Positions 54,574 to 64,000 of a stretch of DNA of 64,000 bases are shown in pieces (the first letter of the stretch is position 1; each line of letters opens with the position of its first letter). This stretch comes from Paenibacillus xylanexedens (GTDB lineage: Bacteria; Bacillota; Bacilli; Paenibacillales; Paenibacillaceae): contig NZ_CP018620.1 of assembly GCF_001908275.1 (NCBI RefSeq), forward strand, positions 1,798,001 to 1,862,000. The letters are read 5' to 3'. The notes below the pieces were generated by a model that saw only the letters and a program-made list of their open reading frames with translations, ran no database searches and was not told the origin of the DNA. The position numbers were made by a program, and so were the translations under genes.

Positions 54574-54981
54574 CTAATCCGAAATGTTACGCGTATAGTA
54601 TTCAATAATATCCTTACGACGGATAATACCGAGGAAGACACGATCGACATCCACCACAGGCACAAAATTTTGGTCTGCTGCAAGTGTCAGCATATCCTCC
54701 ATTTCAGCCTCAATGAATACACATTCATTATATACCCGATTGTTAATCTCATGGACCTGAACCTGATCCATCGTATCAAAAGTCAATCCGGGTGTATTTC
54801 GCATTTTCCATAACAAATCGCCTTCGGAGAGGGTAGCAACATATTTTCCATCCTGGTCAATCACGGGAATGGCGGTGTAGTGGTGCGATTCCAATTGCTC
54901 AATAGCATCTTTCATGGAAGCGGTAGACTTGATATAGGCCACTTCGGCTTTGGGGAGTAAAAAATAGCTGATTTCCATCAT
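54574..54981 (-). CDS. CBS-domain pair protein (CbpB/DarB-like)
   Basis: 135 aa from the ATG pair at 54981/54978 behind AAAAGGAG. Two CBS motifs fill the protein: residues about 12-70 (STASMKDAIEQLESHHYTAIPVID, DGKYVATLSEGDLLW) and 80-135 (AEMEDMLTLAADQNFVPVVD, VFLGIIRRKDIIEYY). Length and motif order match B. subtilis CbpB (DarB/YkuL), which binds c-di-AMP and controls (p)ppGpp synthesis and pyruvate carboxylase. The ligand here is inferred from this likeness only. Confidence 0.75.
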   Translation of the reverse strand: MMEISYFLLPKAEVAYIKSTASMKDAIEQLESHHYTAIPVIDQDGKYVATLSEGDLLWKMRNTPGLTFDTMDQVQVHEINNRVYNECVFIEAEMEDMLTLAADQNFVPVVDVDRVFLGIIRRKDIIEYYTRNISD

Positions 54982-55155
54982 CGGGCTCCTTTTCAGCCTT
55001 TTGCATAGCAAAAAAGCTTTAGTATGTAATCTCACTATCCTTATTTAAACATATTATGTGAGCTTTCGGCTATTTTTAATGATAAATTCGTCAGATTTGT
55101 TTCATTGTTTAAATGGCTCTGGAAATCTATAGTGTATATTAGAGGTGATGTAACC

Positions 55156-57243
55156 ATGAAATCCAAACGTAAATTAATGTACGGACTGCTGCCCATCTTG
55201 TTTGCAGGTGGAATCGGAATGTATCTATACATGCAAAATAACAAAGAAGCAGAAGCCAAGCCCCAGACTACCGTGAATCAGTACATAGAGCATCTGCAAA
55301 AAAAAGAGTTTGACCAGTTGTACACCTTGATGACACCTGCTTCGCTGCAAGAGTCGGGCATAAACAAGGAACAATTTGTTGAGAAATACAATGCGATCTA
55401 TTCGGGTATGGAAGTATCCACCGTCAAGGCGGCGGTTAAACCTGTGGATGTTGCCGAAACGGCTTCCGATGGCAGTAAGACCGATGCAGAGAAACAAAAC
55501 CCGGATACGTATGAGGTGGATTACAACCTGCAACTGACAACTTTTTTGGGAGAAGTCAGTGAGACGCATACATTAAAACTGGTCCGGCAGGAGCTTGAGG
55601 ACGGCAGAAAAAACTGGCAAATTAACTGGCAGCCTTCACTGATCCTGAATGAAATGGTTAAGGGCAGTAAGGTACGCGTGAGGACACTGTTCCCGGATCG
55701 TGGAGATATTGTGGATCGTGATGGTTTGCCGCTCGCTACCAAGGGCACAATGAATGAATGGGGCATTGTACCTGAGAAACTTGGGGATAACCCGGATCAG
55801 ATGATTGCCCGAATCGCGGGCCATTATCAGGTTTCGGAAGATGCCATTCAGAAGGCGCTTGCGCAGACATGGGTGAAGCCGGAGTATTTTGTCCCGATTG
55901 GTTCAACGGAGGAGTTTGACGTACCAGAATCTTTAAGCGGGGTTACGATGCAAAGCAAGGAAATCCGCTATTATCCACTCGGCGAGGCGGCTGCGCACCT
56001 GATTGGTTACGTGCGCAAAGCTACCAAGGAAGACCTGGATAAGGATACGGAAGGGTATTATCGCGCCGAGGATTGGATTGGTAAAGCGGGTTTGGAGCAG
56101 TCCATGGAGAAGCAGCTGCGTGGTGAGCGTGGTGGTCTGATTGAAATCACGGATGAATCGGGCAACTCCCGTTCTGAGCTTATTCGTAAGGATGCTGTAG
56201 ATGGACAGAATGTTCAGCTGACGATTAGCTCCAAACAGCAAAAGAAATTGTATCAGACATTATCCAGTGGTGGAGACGCCGGTGCAATGGTTCTAATGAA
56301 TCCGACGGATGGCAACCTGCTGGCGTTGGTCAGTGCACCTTCCTATAACCCGAACAAAATGGTCACAGGACTTACTCAGGCAGAGTGGGATGCTTATTCA
56401 GCGAATGAGAGGCTTCCTTTTATCAACAGAGTCACTACCCGATATGCACCAGGATCAACCTTCAAAGCGATTACAGCCGCAGCGGGACTGATGGAGAAGG
56501 TGACCACAGCGGACAAAACCCATGATATCTCTGGCTTGCAATGGCGTAAAGACGATAGCTGGGGCGGTTATTATGTCAAGCGTGTGAAGAGTTTATCTCC
56601 AGTAAATATGGTCGATGCTCTGGTGTACTCTGACAATATTTACTTTGCCATGGAAGCGATCGAGATGGGCAGCGCCAAGTTTATTGATGGGATTCAGAAG
56701 TTTGGTTTTGGCGATAACTTTGGACTGGATGAATTGTATCTGAAGCCAAGCCAATATGCCAACGAAGCACATCTGGATCTGTCATCTGAGGTGTTACTCG
56801 CTGATACGTCCTACGGGCAAGGGGAGATGTTAATGTCCCCGATTCATCTGGCAGCGTCATTTACACCTTTTATTAATGAAGGGAAGCTGGTGAAACCTGT
56901 TCTGATCGAGGGAAAAGAAAGCACTGAGCCTGAGGTAATTATTACTCCGGAAGCCGCAAATACGGTTAAGGATGCTTTGGGAGAAGTTGTTTCCCGGCAG
57001 GGAGGTACCGCCCATAACTTGAATTCAATTCCTGGAGGGCTCGCGGGCAAGACGGGAACAGCGGAGCTGAAAGCGAAGAAGGGAGAGAAGGGTCAGGAAA
57101 ACGGATTTTTCGTAGTGTTTGATACCGACTCTCCGACCTTCCTGTTATCCGCTGTAATTGAAGAGGTGAACGGCCGAGGTGGAAGCCACTATGTCGTGGA
57201 TAAATTAAAGCCTTTTTTGGAAAAGTTGGAGATTACGCAGTAA
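55156..57243 (+). CDS. MecA-type class B penicillin-binding protein (PBP3/PbpC-like)
   Basis: 695 aa from ATG 55156 behind GAGGTGATG. A single N-terminal membrane anchor (residues 7-25) is followed by the NTF2-like MecA_N domain (about 35-150), the PBP dimer domain (RTLFPDRGDIVDRDGLPLA near 180) and the transpeptidase domain with STFK (Ser near 435), SDN (YSDNIYFA near 493) and KTGTAEL near 632. It crosslinks peptidoglycan outside the membrane. This architecture is shared with B. subtilis PbpC and S. aureus PBP2a, and is often weakly sensitive to beta-lactams; resistance is not shown here. Monocistronic. Confidence 0.92.
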   Translation: MKSKRKLMYGLLPILFAGGIGMYLYMQNNKEAEAKPQTTVNQYIEHLQKKEFDQLYTLMTPASLQESGINKEQFVEKYNAIYSGMEVSTVKAAVKPVDVAETASDGSKTDAEKQNPDTYEVDYNLQLTTFLGEVSETHTLKLVRQELEDGRKNWQINWQPSLILNEMVKGSKVRVRTLFPDRGDIVDRDGLPLATKGTMNEWGIVPEKLGDNPDQMIARIAGHYQVSEDAIQKALAQTWVKPEYFVPIGSTEEFDVPESLSGVTMQSKEIRYYPLGEAAAHLIGYVRKATKEDLDKDTEGYYRAEDWIGKAGLEQSMEKQLRGERGGLIEITDESGNSRSELIRKDAVDGQNVQLTISSKQQKKLYQTLSSGGDAGAMVLMNPTDGNLLALVSAPSYNPNKMVTGLTQAEWDAYSANERLPFINRVTTRYAPGSTFKAITAAAGLMEKVTTADKTHDISGLQWRKDDSWGGYYVKRVKSLSPVNMVDALVYSDNIYFAMEAIEMGSAKFIDGIQKFGFGDNFGLDELYLKPSQYANEAHLDLSSEVLLADTSYGQGEMLMSPIHLAASFTPFINEGKLVKPVLIEGKESTEPEVIITPEAANTVKDALGEVVSRQGGTAHNLNSIPGGLAGKTGTAELKAKKGEKGQENGFFVVFDTDSPTFLLSAVIEEVNGRGGSHYVVDKLKPFLEKLEITQ

Positions 57244-57274
57244 ACCCGATTTAATATAGCCTCGCAAATATCAT

Positions 57275-57326
57275 AAAAAGACCCGGTAACCATGCTATAG
57301 TTCTCACATGTGACCGGGTCTTTTTT
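57275..57326. terminator. Bidirectional terminator after the PBP gene
   Basis: AAAAAGACCCGGT (57275-57287) pairs with ACCGGGTCTTTTT (57313-57325), with A/T runs on both sides; the genes converge. Confidence 0.9.
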
Positions 57327-57353
57327 ATTTCATTTTATTCAATATGGAATCAT

Positions 57354-58109
57354 TTATTTCCGAGCAGTAATCATAAAGCGTGCCGAGTTGGTACGAATGC
57401 CTTTCTCGTCGTGATGTTCTTTCACAAACTGCTGGAATCGCTCAAAGTCAGTGTCTACCTTCCCGAAATCAGGAATGATGGGTGCATGGGTTAGGAGAAA
57501 CATCAAATCTTCGGGTGTAGCGTAATGCTCCACCACATTATATTCATGGGCCTGAATGTCATGGAAACCTGCTGTTTGAAGTTCATGCTTGTATCGTTCC
57601 ATCAATGTGCCAGGTTGAATGCCAAGGCTCTGTCCACGGCCAAAAGCTTCTGAAAGGTTGGATTTATCATGTTCGCTGACCTGCTGGGTTAGAAATATCC
57701 CACCCTGAGCAATAACCCTAAATACTTCTGAAGCAGAGAACCTAGAGTGTCTGGAAGATACCACATTAAAGAAGCAATCTGGAAAATCCAGTTTTTCTGC
57801 GTCCATATGAAAAAAGCGTACATTGAAATGACCGCCCATAGCCTGAAGATTATGCTGTGCGGTCTCAATCATTCCTTGAGCGAGATCAATTCCCACTAGC
57901 AATAAAGCTTCTTCCGCAATGGACAGAATGGCTTCTCCACCACCTGTTCCAATATCCAGCAACAGATCGGACGATCGCGTATGGCGAACAACTTCCTCAT
58001 AGAAGTTCCATCCGATGTTCTCCGAGACAACGTTCATGGAGCTGAAGTTCCAGCCATTCGTCCGGCCTACGCGTTCATAAAAGTCAGCGTAATCTATTTT
58101 GTTTTTCAT
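57354..58109 (-). CDS. SAM-dependent methyltransferase (class I)
   Basis: 251 aa, start ATG 58109 nine bases after GGAGG (ATG 58115 is only three bases away from it). Rossmann SAM motif I is LLDIGTGGGEAIL near residue 52; motif II GIDLAQGMI follows, then FFHMDAEKLDF and the VVSSRHSRF post-motif. Overall it resembles UbiE/RrmA-like small-molecule methyltransferases. Substrate unknown. It stands alone on the minus strand. Confidence 0.85.
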   Translation of the reverse strand: MKNKIDYADFYERVGRTNGWNFSSMNVVSENIGWNFYEEVVRHTRSSDLLLDIGTGGGEAILSIAEEALLLVGIDLAQGMIETAQHNLQAMGGHFNVRFFHMDAEKLDFPDCFFNVVSSRHSRFSASEVFRVIAQGGIFLTQQVSEHDKSNLSEAFGRGQSLGIQPGTLMERYKHELQTAGFHDIQAHEYNVVEHYATPEDLMFLLTHAPIIPDFGKVDTDFERFQQFVKEHHDEKGIRTNSARFMITARK

Positions 58110-58320
58110 TCTCATATTCCTCCAATGTGAGTTTGTTTGAACAGGACAAGAGAGTTGTGCCCAATCGTTCTAATGTAAATGGTCGAATAGGATCAAATGG
58201 ACAGACGTGTACCTTGATAGCTGGTACGCGTTTTGACCCAGCCCGACGACTAATTACTTCGAACAATACGGAGCAACATCCGTGTCACCTCACAAGTTGG
58301 AATGTCTCCATTATATTCAA

Positions 58321-58349
58321 TTGACAGCGTATACGCGAGGTGTTATTTT
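58321..58349 (+). promoter_or_regulatory. Consensus promoter with palindromic spacer for the VOC gene
   Basis: TTGACA (58321-58326), an exact 17-base spacer and TATTTT (58344-58349) lie 35 bases before the VOC start. The spacer begins with the perfect palindrome GCGTATACGC (58327-58336), a likely repressor site. The rest of 58116-58320 holds nothing recognisable. Confidence 0.65.
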
Positions 58350-58384
58350 GAGGTGGAATGTATTCTATGAGTTCGAGGTGATCG

Positions 58385-58804
58385 ATGGTGGCTATTCGTG
58401 CTAAGCAGATTTTTGTTAATTTACCTGTCCAAGATTTGAAGAAATCCGTTGAGTTTTTTACTAAGGTGGGATTTGAGTTTGACGCCAATTTTACGGACGA
58501 GTCTGCTACTTGTATGATCATCGGGGAAAATATTTACGCCATGCTTCTGGTGGAGGAACGTTTCCAATCCTTCATTTCAAAAAAAATCTCCAATGCCGCC
58601 GATACAACCGAAGTCATCGTTGCCCTGTCTGTAGATAGCCGTGAGCAGGTAGATGTGATTGTACAAGCTGCCCTCGATGCAGGAGGGCAGCCATCCAACG
58701 AACCACAAGATCACGGATTTATGTACGGATGGAGTTTTCAGGATCTGGATGATCACCTGTGGGAAGTTTCCTATATGGATCTAAGTGCTTTTCCTTCGGA
58801 GTGA
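58385..58804 (+). CDS. VOC-family (glyoxalase/bleomycin-resistance fold) protein
   Basis: 139 aa from ATG 58385 behind GAGGTGATCG. Two beta-alpha-beta-beta-beta modules are visible: IFVNLPVQDLKKSVEFFTKVGFEF, then VIVALSVDSREQVDVIVQAALDAGG and YGWSFQDLDDHLWEVSYMD with the C-terminal metal Glu in WEV. Its length is right for the YeaE/PhnB-like stand-alone VOC group. Substrate unknown. Confidence 0.85.
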   Translation: MVAIRAKQIFVNLPVQDLKKSVEFFTKVGFEFDANFTDESATCMIIGENIYAMLLVEERFQSFISKKISNAADTTEVIVALSVDSREQVDVIVQAALDAGGQPSNEPQDHGFMYGWSFQDLDDHLWEVSYMDLSAFPSE

Positions 58805-58820
58805 TAAAATGAAAATAACT

Positions 58821-58857
58821 AGAGCCCTCCTAGATTAATAGGAAGGTTCTTTTTTTG
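58821..58857 (+). terminator. Terminator after the VOC gene
   Basis: AGAGCCCTCCTA (58821-58832) pairs with TAGGAAGGTTCT (58839-58850; one mismatch, one G-U), followed by T residues. Confidence 0.85.
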
Positions 58858-58875
58858 TCAGTCGTACCTTTTTCA

Positions 58876-58919
58876 TTGCTTATATTGGGTGCATCTGTTA
58901 AAATACAGAACGAATGTTC
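58876..58919 (+). promoter_or_regulatory. Promoter and operator of the tetR-mfs operon
   Basis: TTGCTT (58876-58881), a 17-base spacer and TAAAAT (58899-58904) form a good promoter. Immediately downstream is the inverted repeat GAAC-gaat-GTTC (58908-58919), positioned to block transcription and therefore the likely autoregulatory TetR site. Confidence 0.65.
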
Positions 58920-58946
58920 AGTATGCATGGGACGGAGTGAAATCGA

Positions 58947-59552
58947 ATGAATATGAATAAAAAGCAACTACAGACTGAGCAAACCAAGAAAAAACTTGCG
59001 GATGCTTCCAAAGCCCTTTTTGTACAAAAAGGGTATAAAGCAACGTCCATTGAGGATATTGTAGCTGCGACGGGCAGCAGCAAGGGCAATATATATTACC
59101 ATTTTAAAAGTAAGGAAGGTCTGTTCCTCTATCTAATCGATGAGTGGGACCGGGAGTGGGAAGAGAGCTGGGCGGCCAAAGAACATCTGTACCGCACCTC
59201 TACGGAGAAGATTTACGGCTTGGCGGAACAATTAGTGCTGGATGATATGAATCACCCGCTGACGAAGGCAGCTGATGAGTTCTTCACAGGGGAAAAGAAA
59301 GAAAATGATATTGAGGAGCGGATCTCCTTAATGTTTGAGCGGCATATTCAATTTAATAAACAAATGATAGAGCAAGGCATTGAGAGTGGTGAGTTCAAAG
59401 CAGACAATGTAGATAATCTCGCGCTCATATTGGAAAGTACCATTATTGGTCTTAGTCAGATGTCACGGGGGATGGAGCCTGATCAGGCTCTTGCGTTATA
59501 CCGCCAGGCTGCCAGTGTATTCTTACATGGGATTGCAAAAGATAAAGCTTAA
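58947..59552 (+). CDS. TetR-family transcriptional repressor
   Basis: 201 aa from ATG 58947 (CGGAGTG upstream). The N-terminal TetR helix-turn-helix reads ASKALFVQKGYKATSIEDIVAATGSSKGNIYYHFKSKEGLFLYLIDEW (with YYHFKSKE as the recognition-helix end). The ligand domain (about 75-201) is helical, with QMSRGMEPDQAL near the C-terminus. An MFS efflux gene begins 32 bases after its stop; the promoter carries a palindromic operator. Drug-inducible control of the pump is the likely role. Confidence 0.92.
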   Translation: MNMNKKQLQTEQTKKKLADASKALFVQKGYKATSIEDIVAATGSSKGNIYYHFKSKEGLFLYLIDEWDREWEESWAAKEHLYRTSTEKIYGLAEQLVLDDMNHPLTKAADEFFTGEKKENDIEERISLMFERHIQFNKQMIEQGIESGEFKADNVDNLALILESTIIGLSQMSRGMEPDQALALYRQAASVFLHGIAKDKA

Positions 59553-59584
59553 GCAACATTTTGACAACTACGGAGGATGGAATC

Positions 59585-60805
59585 ATGGCATTACTAACAC
59601 GGAACAGGGGCGCACTGCTGCTGTTAATGTTTAATATTTTTCTCGTTTTTACGGGTATTGGTCTGGTTGTACCGATCATGCCTGCGTATATGGATCTACT
59701 GCATATCACCGGATTCACGGTTGGATTGCTGGTAGCGGCATTTTCCTTCACCCAGTTTCTGTTCTCCCCGCTTGCGGGTCGATGGTCGGATACGTGGGGA
59801 CGTAAAAAAATTATCGTTGGCGGCATGCTAATTTTTGCCGTATCGGAGTTTATGTTTGGTGCGGTCAATGCACCAGTCTTGCTCTTCGCAGCCCGGATGC
59901 TTGGTGGTATCGGTGCGGCGATGATCTTCCCGGCGGTTATGGCTTACACCGCAGATATTACAACAGAGGAAGAACGCGGCAAAGGTATGGGATTGATTAA
60001 TGCAGCGATTACAACCGGATTTATTATCGGTCCGGGAATTGGTGGGTACATTGCGGACTTTGGCATTCGAATTCCGTTCTACGCCGCTGGGGTTGCCGGT
60101 TTGTTGGCATCCATCATTACATTGATTATTTTGCCGGAATCCACGCGAAGCACAGGAGAACAAAGTAAACCTATCCCTGGTTTAACGAAGGTCAAAGCTC
60201 CGGGTATGGTATCCCAATTGCTGAATTCGTACCGTGAACCGTACTTTTTCAGCTTGATTATTGTGTTTGTTATGGCATTTGGTCTGGCGAACTATGAGAC
60301 GGTATTTTCACTATTTGTGGATCACAAGTTTGGTTTCACGACCAAAGACATTGCATTCATTATTACTTTTGGTTCCATCGCGGGTGCTGTTGTACAAGTA
60401 TCTCTGATCGGTTGGTTGCTCAACCGGTTTGGTGAAAAGATGGTCATTTCAGTCTGTCTGTTATTTGTAGCCGTATTTGTACTGTTGACCTTGTTTGTAA
60501 GTACGTACTGGATGATTCTTGTCGTAACGTTTATCGTCTTTCTGGGTATGGATATTTTACGTCCGGCGATCAGTACACAGATGTCCAAACTGGCACAAGA
60601 ACAACAGGGCTTTGTGGCCGGATTGAACTCGGCGTATACCAGTTTGGGGAATATCGCAGGTCCAATCGTAGCTGGAGCACTGTTCGATGTGAATATTAAC
60701 TATCCTTATGTTTCAGCAGCTGCCGTTCTGGCGATCTGTTTCCTGTTATCCCTAAGGGTACTCAGAGGGGGAAAAACGGTGAAACAACCGAAGGCTGAAA
60801 TGTAA
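59585..60805 (+). CDS. MFS multidrug efflux transporter (Bmr/NorA-like, DHA1)
   Basis: 406 aa from ATG 59585 behind GGAGG, with 12 hydrophobic segments. DHA1 signatures: motif A GRWSDTWGRKKIIV between helices 2 and 3, and motif C in helix 5 (GFIIGPGIGGYIADFG), which marks antiporters that export drugs. It follows a TetR repressor in the same operon, so expression is probably induced by its substrates. Substrate range is not readable from sequence. Confidence 0.9.
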   Translation: MALLTRNRGALLLLMFNIFLVFTGIGLVVPIMPAYMDLLHITGFTVGLLVAAFSFTQFLFSPLAGRWSDTWGRKKIIVGGMLIFAVSEFMFGAVNAPVLLFAARMLGGIGAAMIFPAVMAYTADITTEEERGKGMGLINAAITTGFIIGPGIGGYIADFGIRIPFYAAGVAGLLASIITLIILPESTRSTGEQSKPIPGLTKVKAPGMVSQLLNSYREPYFFSLIIVFVMAFGLANYETVFSLFVDHKFGFTTKDIAFIITFGSIAGAVVQVSLIGWLLNRFGEKMVISVCLLFVAVFVLLTLFVSTYWMILVVTFIVFLGMDILRPAISTQMSKLAQEQQGFVAGLNSAYTSLGNIAGPIVAGALFDVNINYPYVSAAAVLAICFLLSLRVLRGGKTVKQPKAEM

Positions 60806-60842
60806 ATGGAAAAGAAAGCTTCCACATCAATGCACCAACACC

Positions 60843-60885
60843 AAAAAAGTCGACTACACATGTTTCATGTGCAGTCGACTTTTTT
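60843..60885. terminator. Bidirectional terminator between the MFS and GH1 genes
   Basis: AAAAAAGTCGACT (60843-60855) pairs with AGTCGACTTTTTT (60873-60885), with inner ACATG/CATGT pairing; it serves both converging operons. Confidence 0.92.
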
Positions 60886-60898
60886 AATAGTACGTGTA

Positions 60899-62320
<1,422 letters not shown>

Positions 62321-62350
62321 CTAAGTTGAATTCGTATGATATAAGTTGGG

Positions 62351-64000
62351 TCAGACAACGAGAGTCAGCAGGACATCATTTTTCTGTACCTGTTCCTGAG
62401 TTGTTTCGAACACATCCACTTCTTGTTGCGTTAGAGTCACAATGACAGGGGTTACGGTTTCGTATCCGGCTTCCTTGATCTTATCGATGTCAAACTGGAT
62501 CAACAGATCGCCCTGTCTTACGATATCACCTTCCTGAACAACTGGAGAGAAGTGTTTTCCCTTCAGCGCTACTGTGTTGATGCCAACATGAATCAGAATT
62601 TCCGTTCCTGCGTTAGTGGTTAATCCAATGGCATGTCCAGTCGGGAAGAGGGAAGTGACAACACCGTCTACCGGAGCGACAACTTCGCCAATCTCAGGGA
62701 CAATCGCCAAACCTTTGCCCATAGCACCAGTCGAAAAGGCTGGGTCGTTAATGGTATTCAGTGCTACGGCTTTACCTGTAAGCGGGCTATAAATTTGTTC
62801 TTTCTTGATCTCCGTTGTTTTAGTCTCAAGTACGACAGAAAGTTCTGCTGGTGTACTTTCAGCCGATGTGGAGACAGATTCGTTTGTCTCGGAAACTGTA
62901 TCTTTGCTTTTGCTTTCATAACCAAACATCACCGTTAATACCGCTGCTACCGCAAAGGAGCAGGCAATCGCAATCACGTAGACAACCGTTGGTGTATAGA
63001 CAGGAATGGCAAATATATTGTGGAACACATAAGCAGTCATTTTAACACCAAAGTGACCATTAATGGCACCGCCGATCGCACCTGCGATAACCACGATAGG
63101 AATCACACGTTTATAACGCAGGATCAAACCGTATACAATTGGTTCAGTTACTCCTGCAAGCAAACCGGTAAGGCTGGTCGAGCCAGCAAGAGTCCGCAGG
63201 GTTTTATTCTTTTTGGCTTTTAGGAAAATACCGAAGGCTACACCGATTTGTGCAAACACGGCTGCAGCAGCCATGGCTTCAATCGGATCGCCGCCAACTC
63301 CGATATTCTGTATCGTGATTGGAGTAAAGCCCCAGTGGAGTCCGAACACAACCATGAAGGTCATGAATCCACCCAGTACAACCCCTGATAATATACCGCT
63401 GACACCAATGAGCCAAGTTACGCCGGAGGAGATCCAGTCACCTACCGTGGTGCCGAATGGTCCAAAGGCCATTGCGGACAGCGGAACCATAATCATCAAA
63501 GCAATCATTGGTACAAGGAACAATTGCAGGTCTTTCAAAATGATTTTCTTGAGTAATTTATCGAGAACAGCGTAGATACTAATGGATATGAAGATTGGGA
63601 ATACGCTGGCTGAATAATTCATCATCACAACTGGGATACCCAGGAACGATACATCTGAACCCTTATCCATCAGCCCGGTGAAGCTCGGTTCCATCAGAGC
63701 GGCACCAATTACGCCAGCTACATAAGGATTGGCTTTCAGCTTCATACCCAGTGTAATCCCAAGGAAGATGGGCAAGAAATAAAATACAGCGTTGCCGGCA
63801 GCGGATAAAATTAAGTATGTGTCACTTGTATCCGACATCCATCCGAGCATGGTCAGGACAGTTAGCAAAGCTTTTAGCATACCTGATCCTGCCATAGCCG
63901 GGATTAACGGCGAGAAACTTCCGGATATAATTTCAAAAACTTTGGATAATAGCGAGGTTTTTTCCCCTGTAGACTCAGCCGATGAGGAGGAATCTCCTCC
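62351..64000 (-). CDS. Beta-glucoside-specific PTS EIICA(B) permease, 5' end cut by window
   Basis: The frame stays open to base 64000, so the N-terminus (the expected EIIB domain with its Cys) is outside. Visible is EIIC with about 10 membrane segments (SPLIPAMAGSGMLKALL, ITIQNIGVGGDPIEAMAAAA, TGLLAGVTEPIVYG), then a linker rich in Ser/Thr/Glu and EIIA-Glc-type domain (YSPLTGKAVAL, phospho-His in TEILIHVGINTV, VKQGD-like VRQGDLLIQFD). It imports and phosphorylates beta-glucosides for the downstream GH1 enzyme. bglP-type. The Ser-rich GGDSSSSAESTGE stretch at the window edge is the B-C linker. Confidence 0.92.
   Translation of the reverse strand, partial: GGDSSSSAESTGEKTSLLSKVFEIISGSFSPLIPAMAGSGMLKALLTVLTMLGWMSDTSDTYLILSAAGNAVFYFLPIFLGITLGMKLKANPYVAGVIGAALMEPSFTGLMDKGSDVSFLGIPVVMMNYSASVFPIFISISIYAVLDKLLKKIILKDLQLFLVPMIALMIMVPLSAMAFGPFGTTVGDWISSGVTWLIGVSGILSGVVLGGFMTFMVVFGLHWGFTPITIQNIGVGGDPIEAMAAAAVFAQIGVAFGIFLKAKKNKTLRTLAGSTSLTGLLAGVTEPIVYGLILRYKRVIPIVVIAGAIGGAINGHFGVKMTAYVFHNIFAIPVYTPTVVYVIAIACSFAVAAVLTVMFGYESKSKDTVSETNESVSTSAESTPAELSVVLETKTTEIKKEQIYSPLTGKAVALNTINDPAFSTGAMGKGLAIVPEIGEVVAPVDGVVTSLFPTGHAIGLTTNAGTEILIHVGINTVALKGKHFSPVVQEGDIVRQGDLLIQFDIDKIKEAGYETVTPVIVTLTQQEVDVFETTQEQVQKNDVLLTLVV

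Overview
The window looks like chromosomal DNA of a Paenibacillus-type Firmicute. The evidence is moderate GC content, strong AGGAGG ribosome binding sites, frequent TTG/GTG starts, CcpA-like cre boxes, T-tailed hairpin terminators after most genes, and protein families typical of that genus (holin-like type I toxin, BtrH-like protein, MecA-type PBP, compact NRPS operon). Assignments rest on motif reading only; no database search was run.

Layout. 1-8737: the end of a type II polyketide/fatty-acid-like operon. It holds a tandem ketosynthase whose second copy is catalytically dead, an ACP, a ketoreductase and a degenerate SDR. These run directly into a small double-glycine-leader peptide with two CxxC pairs, a family-3 solute-binding lipoprotein and a very large hybrid histidine kinase. 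8791-21441: housekeeping and accessory genes (DUF4003, a membrane protein, a serine hydrolase with a two-component system, amino-acid permease, PAF-acetylhydrolase-like esterase, MerR regulator, stress-type SDR, BtrH-like protein). 21464-30467: transglutaminase lipoprotein, GH94 phosphorylase with cre and palindrome at its promoter, GNAT, YgjP metallopeptidase, and an ArsR/saccharopine-dehydrogenase-like pair sharing a GTTTAAAC motif. 30618-36306: small accessory genes, including a type I toxin with candidate antisense RNA, a MITE-like element, an XRE/small-protein divergent pair, a membrane glycosyltransferase with a lipoprotein, and an APH-type phosphotransferase behind a short-ORF/terminator leader.

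36525-51222 is a compact NRPS operon: C-A(Asn-like)-PCP-C, a TauD-family hydroxylase, a degenerate C-like domain fused to A(Gln-like)-PCP, then C-A(unassigned)-PCP-TE. It is followed by a decayed diaminobutyrate aminotransferase translationally coupled to the last NRPS gene, and an MFS exporter. The predicted product is a tripeptide with a beta-hydroxylated residue, probably hydroxy-Asn, possibly N-acylated. I infer that the degenerate C-like domain is a docking platform for the hydroxylase.

51535-54460 carries small accessory genes resembling immunity proteins (SUKH and TPR types, an effector-binding-domain protein with an apparent frameshift) and no toxin gene. 54574-64000 is mostly core or metabolic: CBS-domain protein, MecA-like PBP, methyltransferase, VOC protein, TetR plus MFS efflux pair with a clear promoter/operator, and a beta-glucoside PTS/6-phospho-beta-glucosidase operon running off the right edge. 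No rRNA, tRNA, CRISPR array or intact transposase was seen.
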